Shown piece after piece: positions 26,241 through 38,449 of a stretch of DNA of 64,000 nt. This DNA comes from Cephalopachus bancanus (Eukaryota > Chordata > Mammalia > Primates > Tarsiidae), in contig JAPVLO010000276.1 in assembly GCA_027257055.1 (NCBI GenBank), positions 1,984,001-2,048,000 on the forward strand, in the 5' to 3' direction. The notes under the pieces are model-generated. The model was given only the letters and a program-made list of their open reading frames with translations, was not told the origin of the DNA and did not search any database. Made by a program: the position numbers and the translations under genes. The first letter of the stretch is position 1. The number at the start of each line of letters is the position of its first letter.

Positions 26241-27077
26241 AGGGAAAATTTCCCATAATGCAAGGATGGTTCAACACATAAAAATCAACCAATGTAACTA
26301 TATCATGTTAACAGAATAAAAGAAAAAAGTCACATAGTAATCTCAATTGATGCAGAAAAATAATCTGACAAAATTCAACATCCTTCCATGATAACACACT
26401 CAACAATCTAGGAATTTAAGAAAATGACCACAACATAATAAAGACTATATATGAAAAACCCACAGTTAATAACATACTCAATGGAGAGACACTGGAAGCT
26501 TTATCTCTAAGATCAGGAAGAAGACAAATATGCTCAATTTGGCCACTTCTATTTAATATAGTATTAAAAGTATTAGGTATTAGGCAAAAAAGAAAGAAAA
26601 AGACATCAAAATTTTAAAGAAAGAAGTAAAATAATCTCTATTTCCATATAAAATGAGACCATATGTAAAGAACCCTAAAGATTTCCTCTCAAGACTGCTA
26701 GAACTAGTCAATACATTCAGAAAAGTAGCAGAATACATGCAAAAATAAGTTCTTTTTAAATACATAAACAATGAACAGTCAGAAAAATTAAATAAAAAAC
26801 AATTCATTTTACAAGTATCAAAATGAATAAAATACTTAAGAATAAACTTAACTAAAAGGAAAAAGATTTGTACATTGAAAAATACAAATATTACTGAAAG
26901 AAGACACAAAAAGCTGTCCTGTGTTCATAGATCAGAAGACTTTACATTGTTAACATATCAATACTACCCAAAGTGATTTACAGACTCAATAAAATCCCAA
27001 TGACATATTTTGTAGAAATAAAAAAAATCCTTTCTAAAATTAATATGTATTCAAAGGACCCTCAATAGTGAAAGAAG

Positions 27078-27366
27078 TTGGGCTCGGTGGCTCAGCCTGT
27101 AATCCTGTGCCTTTGGGAGGCTGAGGTGAGTGGATTGCCTGAGCCCGCGGGTTCGAGACTCTCCGGGGCAGCGAGACCTCATCTCTACAACAAATCAAAA
27201 AATCAGCCGGGCATAGTAGCTCGTGCCTGTAATTCCGGCTACTTGGAAGGCTGAGGCAGAAGGATCGCTGGAGCCCAGCAGGTGAGGCTGCGGTGGCCGG
27301 GAGCAGCCACTGCACTCCAGTCTGGGCAACCGAGTGAGACTCCAACTCAAAAAAAAAAAAAAAAGA
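27078..27366 (+). repeat. Alu, lineage-specific subtype A
   Basis: 'gttgggctcggtggctcagc' start, 'ggggcagcgagacctcatc' linker and 'taattccggctacttggaag' right arm, with an A17-type tail. Confidence 0.93.
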
Positions 27367-28277
27367 GAAAGAAATTTGGTTTCACACTTTCTGACTTGAA
27401 ATCTTATTACAAAGCTACAGTAATCGAAACAATGTGGAATTGACATAAGGACATACAGAGATGATAAAATAGAATAAACAGTTCAGAAATTAACTCATAT
27501 ATTTATCTTTGATTTTCAACAAAGATATCAAGACCATTCAATGGAAAAAGGGCGGTCTTTTCAACAAATGATGCTGGGAAAACTGAATATCTACATGTAA
27601 AATAATAAAGTTGAATTCTTACCTTATACTATATACAAAACTTAACTTAAAATGAATCAAACCTGAACAAAAGAGGTAAAACCAAAAAATTATTGGAAGA
27701 AAGCATAGAGCCGAAGCTTCACAACATTGGATTTGGCAGTGATTTCTTGGATCTGACACCAAAAAGCATAGGCAACAACAAAAAAATAGGTCAATTGGAC
27801 ATCATCAAAATTAAAAACTTTTGCATATCAAGGGACTATCAAGAGAGTGAAAACACAACCAACAGAATGGAAGACAATATTTTCAAATTACATATTTTAT
27901 GAGGGATTAATATCCAGCCTATATAAATAACTCCTACAGCAAAAACAACACAATTACAAAATGAGCAAAGAACTTGATTAGACACTTCTCCAGAACAGAT
28001 ATGCTAATGGTCATTAAGCACATGTAAAGATGCTCAAATCCCTAGTCATTGAAGAAATGCAAATCAAAACTACAATGAAATACTACTTCACACCTATTAA
28101 GAGGGCTATTACATACAAATAGATAATAACAAGTGTTGACAAGCATGTAGAGAAATTGCAACTCTGCCGCATTGCTAGAAGGAATGTAAAATGATATGGC
28201 CACTGTGGAAAACAGTATGGCAGTTCCTCAAAGCCTCCAGATAAAGTTACCTTTTGACCCAGCAATTCCACTTACGG

Positions 28278-28672
28278 GTATGTATGGTTGAGTTCAGGTT
28301 GCCATAAGAAAACAGCATAGACTACTTGGCTTAAACAACAAAAATTTATTTTCTCATGGTTGCAAAGGCTGAAAAGTCCAAGATCACATTTTTGGCAGGG
28401 CTCTTCCTAACTTTCAGATGGTTACTTTGTCCTCAACTGGCTCTTCTTCTGAGAATATGTAGAGAGGTAGAGAGAGTGCAACAGACAGCACATCCTCTCT
28501 CTGGTATCTATTTTTTTTTTTAAAAGACATTAATCCTATTAAATTAGGTCCTACCCTTCTGACCTTATTTAACCTAATAACTTCCTTAGAGGACAGTCTC
28601 CAAAGTCAACCCTACTAGGGGTTAGTTTAATGTATGCATTTTAGGGAGACACAAAAGGTGTCCATAATAAGG
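28278..28672. repeat. Unassigned MER-type repeat inside L1M
   Basis: About 395 bp between the L1M pieces 'cttacgggtatgta' and 'aaggtatatatcc', whose shared 'ggtatrta' looks like a short target duplication. It contains the common mammalian string 'gttgccataagaaaacagca' with 'ttaaacaacaaaaatttatt' further on. I recognise the family by sight but cannot name it reliably. Confidence 0.5.
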
Positions 28673-29169
28673 TATATATCCAAAATAATTTAAAGCAGGG
28701 ACTCAAACAGTTGCTTGCACATCAATGTTCAAAGAAGCTTTGTTCACAATAGTCAAAAGGTAGAAACAATCCAAATGCACATGAACAGATGGAATAATCA
28801 AAATGTAGTATAACTATACAGTGGAAAATTATTCAGCCTTAACAATGAATGAAATTTTGATACATGCTTTCAATCTTAAAAACATTAAGTAAAATGAGCA
28901 AGATACAAAAGAATAAATATTGTATGAGTCTACTTATATGAGATATACTATACTAGATGAATTCACGGAGTCGAAAGTATATTAGAGGTTATCAGGGGTA
29001 AGAGGTGGGGGACTGGGAAGTTATTGTTTAATGGGTAAAGAATTTTTGTCTGGAATAATGAAAACATTCTGGAAATGGAGTGGGATGATGGTTGTACAGC
29101 ACTGTGTACTTAATGCATTGAACTGCACACTTACAAATGGTAAATTTTATGTGTTATAATGAAATATTA

Positions 29170-29455
29170 TATTATCTTGTTTTTGTTTGAGTTGGAGTCT
29201 CACTCTTGTTGTCTGCTCATATCTATCACAGCCCTGACCTGCTAGACTTAGGTAATCCTTCTGTCTCAGCCTTCCAAGTAACTGAAACTGTAGGCATGCA
29301 CCACCACGCCTGGCTAATTTTTTTGATTTATTGTAGAGATGAGGTCTTGCCAAGTTTCCCAGGCTGGTCTTGAATCCCTGAGCTCAGACAATCCTCTTGT
29401 TTCTACCTTCCAAAGTGCTAGGATTACAGGTGTAATCCTAAGCCATTGCCTGGTC
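29170..29455 (-). repeat. Alu, intermediate age
   Basis: 'gagttggagtctcactcttg' start, 'gatttattgtagagatgagg' middle, diverged right end. It follows immediately on the end of the ancient L1M. Confidence 0.88.
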
Positions 29456-30107
29456 TGTCTCGTGTGTTTTAAAGATTTCTGTTAAAATACATTACAACAA
29501 TTGTATGCAATTCAGATGAAGATAGATGGAGATAAAAATCCTTGTACTACCCATGATGCATATTATAATCTCTATATTAATCACAAAGAGAATAGTAAAA
29601 ATGTATGTAACTTCCAAAGATTATAATGGAGGAAATGAAATTTAAAATTTACTCAGTTTTTTGAAAGAAGAGAAAAATGAACATGAAATAGGTAGAACAA
29701 ATATAAACCAAGTAGTGAAGTGGTGAATTAAAACTCCAATATATCAATATTTACAATAAATGTAAATGGATAAAAATATTCAATTAAAAGATAATAATAG
29801 GATGAATTTTAAAAATAACCTTATTTTTAAAATATAAGGTTATAGAAATAAAAGGATAGAAGACCTACCAAAAGAAAGCTTATTAATATCAGAAAGAATA
29901 GTCTTTAAGGCTATTATTAAAGCATTACTAAAAATAAGTGCAATATATCATAATGAAAGTTCAATTTACCAGAAAGAGAATACAACTTTAACTTATATAA
30001 TATAATTTTTGGTGTGAATCTTATTGCATCAAAATGCAGAAACAAAAAACTTCCAGAACTTAAGGAGAAACAGACTCATCCACAGTCACTGTGAGAAATT
30101 TTAACAT

Positions 30108-30226
30108 CTAGCTTTCCTATAGGGAGGAGGTCGCTAGGAAGTGGTTATAAAAGGCAGATAACTTGATGTACCACCTTAAAGAACCTGAAGGAGGTGGTGA
30201 ACTGGAAACTGTGTCAAAGGTGACTG
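30108..30226. repeat. About 110-bp module shared with 33160-33290
   Basis: Text such as 'ctaggaagtggttataaaag' with 'gaactggaaactgtgtcaaa' recurs at 33.18-33.29 kb in the same orientation with roughly 85-90 percent identity by eye. It interrupts L1M. Confidence 0.7.
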
Positions 30227-30412
30227 TCTCACTAACTAATACAAGTAATCAATTTGCTTGTAACAATTATTACAAATTATTACAAAATCAATATGTAACA
30301 AAATCAGGATACAGAAAGTTGGGCCACACAATTAACAAAAGCAATCTAATTGCTCATATAGAATATTGAACTCAATAACTGTAGAATACAAATTCTTTTT
30401 AAGCACTCGCAG

Positions 30413-30712
30413 GCCAGGCTCAGTGACTCAGTTTGTAATCCCAACACTTTGGGAGGCCGAGGTGAGTGGACTGCCTGAACCTGTGAGTTCAAGAGCAGCC
30501 CAGGCAACTTGGTGAGACCTCATCTCTACAATAAATAAAAAATTAGTCAGGTGTGATAGCACGCGCCTGTAGTTCCAGCTACTTGGAAGGCTGAGGCGGA
30601 AGGATCGCTGGGCCCAGTAGGTCAATGCTGGGGTGGCCATGAACGTGCCACTGCACTCCAGTCTGGGCGACAGAATGAGACTCCCCTCCAACTCAAAAAA
30701 AAAAGGGGGTGG
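30413..30712 (+). repeat. Alu, lineage-specific subtype B
   Basis: 'ggccaggctcagtgactcag' start; 'aattagtcaggtgtgatagc'; A-tail followed by a G-run. Confidence 0.9.
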
Positions 30713-31065
30713 GGGACACTCACAAATTATTATTTGAAATCCTATGCAATGTGTTCTCTTGAAATGTCTGTAAAACTTATAATAGCCTGCAATAGCTTGC
30801 TTAATATAAGTAACTGCATTTTTGTTAAAAATCCTCCATCTTAGCTGCTTGCTACCCAGATACAGCCCCAACCCCATGTGTGACTAAAATAAGTTCCTCG
30901 TACTCAAAGACCCACATTCCAGTTTCCCATAAACGGTTTCTCCTGACCGTTTGGAAACTCCCTAGCCACAAGTTCTGTGTAATTGTATACTTTGTTAACT
31001 AAATTCAAATGCTATGCCTTGCAAAACTCCACTGTTACATTCTCATATTATAAGCCTATATTTTG

Positions 31066-31371
31066 TGTTTTTTTTTTTTTTTTGGTTTTTTTTTTTGAGT
31101 TGGAGTCTCACTCTGTTGCCCAGACTGGAGTGCAGTGGCCGCTCCTGGCCACCGCAGCCTCGACCTGCTGGGCTCCAGCAATCCTTCCACCTCAGCCTTC
31201 CAAGTAGCTGGAACTACAGGCGCACGCTACCACACCCGCCTAATTTTTTTGATTTCTTGTAGAGATAAGGTCTCGCCCGCCCAGGCAGGTCTCGAACCCA
31301 CGGGCTCAGGCAATCCACTCACCTCAGCCTCCCAAAGCGCGGGATTACAGGCTGAGCCACCGAACCTGGAC
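31066..31371 (-). repeat. Alu, subtype B, in LTR
   Basis: Flanked by 'cctatattttgtg' and 'cctatattttgtt', the duplicated LTR target. Confidence 0.93.
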
Positions 31372-31615
31372 CTATATTTTGTTAGTGACCTAACCAAGGT
31401 AACTCCATGACCTAACCAAGTTAACTCCATTGTATAGTAGTCCTTCCACCTTGTCTCCATGTAACTGCCCTAATTGTTCCAGTAACCAGCTGTGCCTGGG
31501 ACATATAGTTAACCAAAACTCCCTAACTATCAAAAGTTACATTTTGGTTGCTAATTTGCTAGTTTATGGTTGCTATGGTTGCTAAGTTGCTATGTATCCT
31601 TGCATTTTTTGCCTT

Positions 31616-31920
31616 TCTTTCTTTCTTTATTTATTTATTTTTTGAGTTGGAGTCTCACTCTGTCACCCAGACTGGAGTGCAGTGGCCGCTCCAGGCCACC
31701 GCAGCCTCGACCTGCTGGGCTCCAGCGATCCTTCCACCTAAGCTTTCCAAGTAGCTGGAACTACAGGAGCGCGCTACCACACCCAGCTAATTTTTTATTT
31801 ATTGTAGAGATGAGGTCTCGCCAAGTTGCCTAGGCGGGTCTCGAACCCACGGGTTCAGGCAATCCACTCACCTCAGCCTCCCAAAGGCGCAGGATTACAG
31901 GCTGAGCCACCGAGCCCGGC
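31616..31920 (-). repeat. Alu, subtype B, in LTR
   Basis: Flanked by 'cattttttgccttt' on both sides (about 31603-31616 and 31922-31935). Confidence 0.94.
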
Positions 31921-32040
31921 TCATTTTTTGCCTTTATAAACCCACCACCTGCTTCACTCAGGGCCTAAAGCTCTTTAGGACAATAGTCTGCTTTCGGTCA
32001 CCGGCATAAATAAAGGACTCTTAATTAAAATCTCTGTGCA

Positions 32041-32332
32041 GCTGGGCTCGGTGGCTCAGGCTGTAATCCCGCGCTTTTGGGAGGCTGAGGTAAGTGGATT
32101 GCCTGAGCCTGCGGGTTCGAGACCCGCCAGGGCTACTTGGCGAGACCTCATCTCTACAATAAATCAAAAATTAGCCGGGCGTGGTAGCGCGTGCCTGTAG
32201 TTCCAGCTACTTGGAAAGCTGAGGCGGAAGGATCGCCAGAGCCCAGCAGGTCGAGGCTGCGGTGGCCAGGAGCAGCCACTGCACTCCAGTCTGGGCGACA
32301 GTGAGACTCCAACTCAAAAAAAAAAAAAAAAA
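32041..32332 (+). repeat. Alu, subtype B, in LTR
   Basis: Flanked by 'aaaatctctgtgca' and 'aaaatctctgcgca'. It lies about 120 bp from the previous Alu in opposite orientation. Confidence 0.94.
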
Positions 32333-32470
32333 ATCTCTGCGCAATGGCAATCTACCTTCTCGAACTCCAGTCATAACACTCTGATCACAGTTTAATTAAA
32401 TTAGAAATTCATTTTAAAATTCCCTTAAAATCTCATACATTTGGAATTTAAGAAATATATTTTTGTTGCC

Positions 32471-32476
32471 CTCTCC

Positions 32477-32519
<43 letters not shown>
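32471..32519. repeat. (CT)n microsatellite
   Basis: CT run preceded by an imperfect CCTCT stretch. Confidence 0.97.
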
Positions 32520-32521
<2 letters not shown>

Positions 32522-33294
32522 AACGTGGCTACAAACTCTAGCCCTGCCCTGATGGGGCTCCAGGGAATTTGGTTGTGGATGTTTGCAGTGTGTCTTTCAT
32601 GGGATACTTCTTTATCGTGGCAGAAGGCTAATTGTCTAAATGTCCAACCCATGATCAGGTGTCTCTCTCATAGGATACTTGTTATACTAACAGATACCCT
32701 TGTGTCCAGTTTCTCCCTACCGAGACAGCCACACTCTAGAAGAGCCCTGATCAGGAAAAAAGTTAGGTTTGGGTGTATTGGTCAGATGAGACACAGAGAA
32801 GGCAACACAACAAAATGCATGAAAAAAAATCAAAGCAATGTATTACTTGCAGATCCCAGAGAGAGGAGTGTGACATCCCTTGAAGGGCCAATGAGTGAAA
32901 AGGGAAAAGCTATTTGGAACACTACACTCAACTGGAGGGTGGGGAGCCAAGGAATTGGGGCCCTGTGGGCCAAAGTCTTTATTGGGGTCGAGGGGTGTTC
33001 CCAGGCAGGCTTCCCCTAGAGGGTTCTAATTGGTGAGTTTAGAGCAAGTTGATGTATGTTCCATGGGGTTACACTGTTACTGAGAAGGGGTCAATGTGGC
33101 ATATCTGTGCAGTCCATGCAGTCCATGCTGGGTGTGTGGATCAGTACTGTGAGTCAAATAGGTTATATCTAACTGTCCCATAGGGAGGTGGTCTCTAGGA
33201 AGTGGTTGTAAAAGACAGATAACTTGATGGACCACCTTAAAGAACCAGAAGGAAGTGGAGAACTGGAAACTGTCAAAGATGACTAAGTCCAAAT
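32520..33294 (-). repeat. Unclassified LTR-like block
   Basis: On the + strand it contains 'gccaaagtctttattggggt', the reverse of an AATAAAG polyA signal. The block sits between two collinear L1M pieces, and its last roughly 110 bp recur at 30.1 kb. A minus-strand LTR would explain the signal, but the family is not recognised. A 192-codon open frame from 32441 runs through the CT repeat and is not credible. Confidence 0.45.
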
Positions 33295-34011
33295 CCATCC
33301 AAGTTGCAAATTTCTAATATGAAAAATGAAAGAGGAAACATCACCAGAGTTCCCATGGATATAAAAAGGGTAACAAGGAATATTTAAGAAATATTGTGAA
33401 CAACTCTATGTCCCCAAATTTGATAACTTAGATGAAATGGACCAATTCTTTGAAGGACAAAATTGACCAAAACTCATACAAGAAGAAACAACAATCTAAA
33501 TAGACCTATATGCATTAAATAAATTGAATCAATAACCTTCCAAAACAGAAAGCACCTAGCCTGGAAAGGCTGATTGGTGAATTCTATCAAACATTTAAGG
33601 AAGAAATTACACCAATTCTCTGCAATCTTTCTAGAGAATGGAAGTAGAAGGCATACTTCCTAATTTATTCTATGATGCCAGCATTACCCTAATACCAAAA
33701 CAAGATAGGGATATTACAAGAAAACTATAGAGCAATCTCTCTCCTGAACATAGATACATAAATCCTCAACAAAATATTAGCAAATCAAATCCAGTAACGC
33801 ACAAAAATAATTACATAACAAACCCAAATAAGATGTATCTCAGGTATGCAAGGCTGTTTCAACATTTGACAATCATTGTAATCTATCACAACAGGCTAAA
33901 GAAATCAGAAAATATTTAAAACCGAGTGATAATGATAGTGTTACATATAAAAACTGGCACACAATTAATGCTGTATTTAGAGAGAGGTGTGTAGCTGTTT
34001 GTTTTTGTTTT

Positions 34012-34445
<434 letters not shown>

Positions 34446-35339
34446 GAGATGTATAGCTTTAAATGCATATTTTAGGAAAGAAGAAAATTAAAGAAAAAAA
34501 AAATCAAACAGTAAGTTATACCAAATAAGAGCAGAAGGAAGGAAATATAAAAACAGGAAATGATAAATTAGGAAAAATACATAACAAAGAGGTTCAACAG
34601 ATTGATTCTTTCAGAAGACCAACAGAATTGGTGAGAGTAATTAAAAAAAAAAAAGAAATGGCACAAATAACCAGTATTTACAATAATGAGATATCACTGC
34701 AGACTCTGCAGATATGACAAGGATAATAGGATATCATGAGCAACTTTATGCCAACAAATTTGAAAATTTGGATAAAGTGAACAAATTCCTAGAAAAAAAT
34801 ACAACCTACTAAAACTGACATGAAGAAATAGAAAAATTTGAGTAGAGCTATAATTATGAAATAAATTGAATCTGTAATTAAAAACATTACCATATAGAAA
34901 ATTTTATGTCAAAATAACTTCACTGGAGAAATCTAACAATCATTTAAGAAATAAACAATGCCAACATTATACAAGTTTTTGCAGACAATAGAAAAAGAGA
35001 CAGATGTTTTCAACTATTTTTATGAGACCAATAAGAAAAAGACAGGCCAACTCAATAGTTAAAAAAAAAAAAGTGTCCAGTTTTTTCATGAACGAGAATA
35101 TCAATTGGCCACTACGCATACTCAACATTATTTTCATTAAAGAAATGCAAATTGAAACAAAATAAGATACTACTACAACAGCTATCAGAATGAACAGAGT
35201 GGATAAAATTTAAAGGGCTGACAGTACTATGTGTCAATGAAGATGCTGAATAACTGGAGTTCTCATACATTGCTTTCAGGAATGTAAATTGGCATAACCA
35301 CTGTGGAAAACAATTTTGTAGTATTATTTAAAACAACAC

Positions 35340-35640
35340 ATGGTATGGTAGTTAGTAATCACTTTTGGTTATGGAGTACTTGAAATGTGGCTAGTCCAAA
35401 TGGTATAAGTATAAAAAACACACTGAATTTTTAAGGTTTACTATGCAAGAAATATAAAATATCTAAATCATTTTCATATTAATGACATGTTGCTATGATG
35501 ATGTTTGGGTATACTGAGATTATACAATTCATGACTAATATTAATTTCACTTTTTAAAACTTTTATAATGTGGTCACCAGAAAAATATAAACTATACATG
35601 TGACTTGATTTGTGCTATATTTCTATTGGACAATGCTGAT
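35340..35640 (+). repeat. Non-autonomous DNA-type repeat, family unnamed
   Basis: 'gtacttgaaatgtggctagt' through 'tatttctattggacaatgct' is a common mammalian medium-repeat signature. A related piece lies at 38.22-38.42 kb. It interrupts L1M. Confidence 0.55.
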
Positions 35641-35992
35641 CTAAGCTAAAAACCACTAATTTTACTGTGGGCATATTCCCAACAGAAATGTATATGTATG
35701 TGCACTAAAAGTCAAGGACAAAAGTACTCATAAAAGTGCTATGCACAACAGTCAAAATTTGGAAACAGTCCAAAAGTCCACACAATGGTGGAATGAATAA
35801 ATAAATTGTGGTGTTATTATAATATGAAATACTATTTAGCAACAAAAATGAATAAACTAGTTACATCCAGCAACATGGATGACTCTCATAATTTAAGTGA
35901 CAGTGACCTCATTTGGTTATATAAAGTTTTAAAACCAGGAAAAATGAGCTACACAAGTAGAAATCAGAATAGTCTTTAACTCTGGGGAAATA

Positions 35993-36292
35993 CAAGGGGT
36001 GATCTAAAAGAAACCGGAATTATCTTTTAGAGGGTGGGCCCCTTGTAGTGCACTGGGAACTTGTTCCTCCAGATCCAATGGTCAACCAAAATTTTTATCT
36101 GGAATTTTTGAGAAGGGTGCATCACGATTTGCAGAAGAAATATCCCGAGTTGTGTCAAACAGGTCACTTCCACCATGACAACACACCTGCCCACACTGTG
36201 CTGAGTGTTCACCAGTTTTGACCAAAACTGGCATGACCCCATGCCCCTCCTCCCTATTCACCCGATCTCGCCCCCAGGGACATTTTTTTGTG
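35993..36292 (+). mobile_element. Mariner (Tc1/mariner) transposase fragment
   Basis: A roughly 300-bp piece flanked by TA (35991-35992 and 36293-36294) inside L1M. In one frame it reads HHDNTPAHTVLSVHQF at 36171-36218 and PYSPDLAP at 36252-36275; these are the two conserved motifs around the second and third catalytic aspartates of mariner transposases. Upstream, frame-shifted text gives the usual proline- and leucine-rich lead-in (LRR..HDLQKKYPEL type). Two in-frame stops lie between the motifs, and the distance between the aspartates is about 28 residues rather than 34, so there are small deletions. The N-terminal DNA-binding domain is missing. Dead relic. Confidence 0.88.
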
Positions 36293-36442
36293 TAGGGACT
36301 GGGGGCAGGCTATGGAAAACTGGCAGTGTTCTATGACTTGAATGAGTGATGGTTACATAAGTGTTTGTGATAATTCATTGAGATGTCCATTATGGGCATT
36401 TTTCTGCATGCATGTTATTCCTCACACAAAAAAAATAATAAT

Positions 36443-37240
36443 AAAAGGGGTTAGTGAGGCTTCTGGTGATTTGTTGCAAATGATTTAAAGAAATGTAAGA
36501 CATTCTTGAAAATTAAGCTTTTTATGACTGATCCACCTATTAGAAATTGCAGTAAAGCAAATAAAGAGTTGTTTTTTTAAAGATCATATTTTGCCCAGTA
36601 AGGAAATACTGATACTTTCCAAATAACTCTAGGTATGATTCTCCAGTTAAAAATAATTTTTAAAAAATTCTACACCCTTTGCTTGGTCACTAAGCTTGGC
36701 ATGACAGTTTATTTCCAGACAAATATATCAATAATGTTAACAAAAATAAATTATAGAAGTTGAGTTTGCAGAATTAAAGGGACAGCCTAACCTTTTTTTA
36801 TGTTTAGGATTTCTTTGTGGATCTGATGGAATCTATGACACTTCCTCTTGAAAGTGCATGTATGTATACTATGTATAATTTAACATAGGTAATATATTAT
36901 ACATAATTTTGGGTGATTCACCATGGCAGTTTATCCAATCTATGTTATTTGGTAGATAATAGTCTAAAGTAGAAAGAGTTCAAGGGACACAGCTGGTAGT
37001 GGAAAAACTCGGACTGATATTAAAGACTCAATTTCCAAACCAGTCATTATTCTTTCAAGTGAAGCAGCTGCTCTTCTCTTTGCCTGTGTTCCCATCTGTG
37101 TACTGTTGTCCACATTGAATTCTCATGTAATTCTGTCCTTATCTATTTGCCTACTTGGGAAGAGTCTTTAGCTGTGAAGATGAGTCCTTTATCTTCTGTT
37201 AAAAATAGCATCCCTTTATTTCCCTGTATCACTGTTATTT
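36443..37240. other. Intergenic, nothing recognised
   Basis: AT-rich sequence without assignable features. Confidence 0.35.
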
Positions 37241-37372
37241 GTGTATATGCATTATCTTTCCAACTACATTGTAGTGACCATGTTTTATTTATCTTTGCTT
37301 TTCCCAAACCACCTACTTAAGTACAGGGCAAACAACCATTATAAAATAAGCATCTGCTGAATTGAAAGAACA
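37240..37372 (+). repeat. L2 3'-end relic
   Basis: 'gtacagggcaaacaaccatt' and 'agcatctgctgaattg' follow the L2 3'-end order, diverged. Confidence 0.45.
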
Positions 37373-37427
37373 TGCAAATATCTGATTGAAATTTCATTAC
37401 AGAATTATATCTCCTCATGACGGGTTG

Positions 37428-37660
37428 TTATGAACTCAGATTCTGGTATCTGACTGACCTAAATATGAATTTGGCTCTGCCATCTACTAGCTGTATGGTG
37501 TTGGGTGGATGACTTAAACTGAGTCTGACCTAGTAAATTTGATAGTACCAAACTTACTTACTAAGATCATTATGAGGATTAAAGAAAATATAATGATCTA
37601 TATAAAATATCTCAAGCAGTCTCTGGCATAGTAAATACTCAGAAAGTAGCTATGATTTTC
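37428..37660 (+). repeat. MIR SINE, nearly complete
   Basis: 'actcagattctggtatctga', 'gctctgccatctactagct', 'tatgaggattaaagaaaat' and 'ctctggcatagtaaatactc'. Confidence 0.88.
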
Positions 37661-38219
37661 GTTATGGACTACTCAACTCTGAATTAAAGATTCAGTTGGA
37701 AGAACACAGACTTATAGTCTTAGAACCGGACTGGTCAATAAGTCCAATGGATCTAGGAATTGTTTATACATTGTTCTAACAACCTCTGCCTTTGCTTAAC
37801 CTATCTCAAGTGAGAGGGGATTAATTAGAACTGACTAAAGTAGCTCCAATTTTTCCAAAGTTCCTTCTTATTATTAGGTTGCACCATATGAATTGCTGTT
37901 TGCAGGCTGAAGGGATCAAATTATCAATAATTTCTAATAAATTGACTATAAATTTGCCTTTGTGTTACTCTCTCTCACTGTACTTTAATGTCCACTCTCT
38001 TTTTTCCTATATGACAGCCCTATAGAAATAGTGGGGAATCAATGATGAACATGATAGACCTAGCTCCTGCCTTCATGTAGGAGTACATGCTTGTCAAAGA
38101 GACAACATGAAAATAGGCAATTATGTATCATTTTCAGTCTCAAAGAGGTAGAAGAAGAACATTTCAAGCAAATGAGGGAATTCCCACAGAATATATCATA
38201 TGTGAAGATTTGCGTATAT

Positions 38220-38420
38220 ACAGTAGCACAGTCCAACAGAACTTTTTGTGATGAGAAAAATGTCCTGTATCTGCACTGTCCAATATGATAGCCACTAGCT
38301 ACATATGATGATTGAGCACTTGAAATATGGCTAGTATCATGTGATTGAAGAAATGAAATTGTAATTTAACTTAATTTTATTAATTTAAATTTATGTAGGC
38401 ACAAATGGTTAGAGGTTACC
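38220..38420 (+). repeat. Non-autonomous DNA-type repeat, family unnamed
   Basis: 'gcactgtccaatatgatagc' and 'gcacttgaaatatggctagt'; same family as 35.34-35.64 kb. Confidence 0.6.
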
Positions 38421-38449
38421 TGACTGAACAGAGCAGATATAAAGGAAGA

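Larger units (their letters stand above)
18410..29165 (+). repeat. Long ancient L1M, split by nested insertions
   Basis: The L1 order can be followed along the + strand: 5'UTR-like start ('aaaatggcagaccaggaagt') at 18.4 kb; ORF1-type sequence 19.5-20.3 kb; endonuclease part up to about 21.06 kb; continuing at 24.053 kb ('acaagagacaaaggacatgt'); reverse transcriptase 24.9-27.9 kb; 3' end with 'cagcaattccacttacggg' (28.26 kb) resuming at 28.67 kb ('gtatatatccaaaataattt') and ending near 29.165 kb. It is interrupted by an Alu plus a younger L1 (21.08-24.05 kb), a left Alu monomer (24.69), a Tigger-like element (25.09), an L1 tail (25.95), an Alu (27.08) and an unassigned repeat (28.28). All frames are broken. 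Confidence 0.75.
30765..32376 (+). repeat. Solo LTR-like element carrying three Alus
   Basis: With the Alus removed about 700 bp remain. They include a tandem 'gacctaaccaaggtaactcc' pair, 'cctttataaacccacc' (TATA) at about 31930, 'gcctaaagctctttagg' and 'gcataaataaaggactc' (polyA signal) at about 32005, ending near 'ccagtcataaca'. This layout is that of a gammaretrovirus-like LTR (U3-R-U5). The ancient L1M resumes on both sides and no internal viral genes are present. Edges are approximate. Confidence 0.6.
29470..33920 (+). repeat. Second ancient L1M, split by LTR-like blocks and an Alu
   Basis: L1M pieces at 29470-30107, about 30226-30412, 30713-30764, 32377-32465 and 33295-33920 are collinear. 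For example, 'aattctttttaagcactcgc' stops at 30.41 kb and 'actctgatcacagtttaatt' resumes at 32.38 kb. Further on, 'cctaataccaaaacaagata' marks the reverse-transcriptase region. All frames are broken. Confidence 0.65.

Noticed and set aside
32441..33019. 192-codon + strand open frame
   Set aside because: It starts in an L1 relic, passes through a CT microsatellite (poly Ser-Leu) and an LTR-like block; no domain or splice context.
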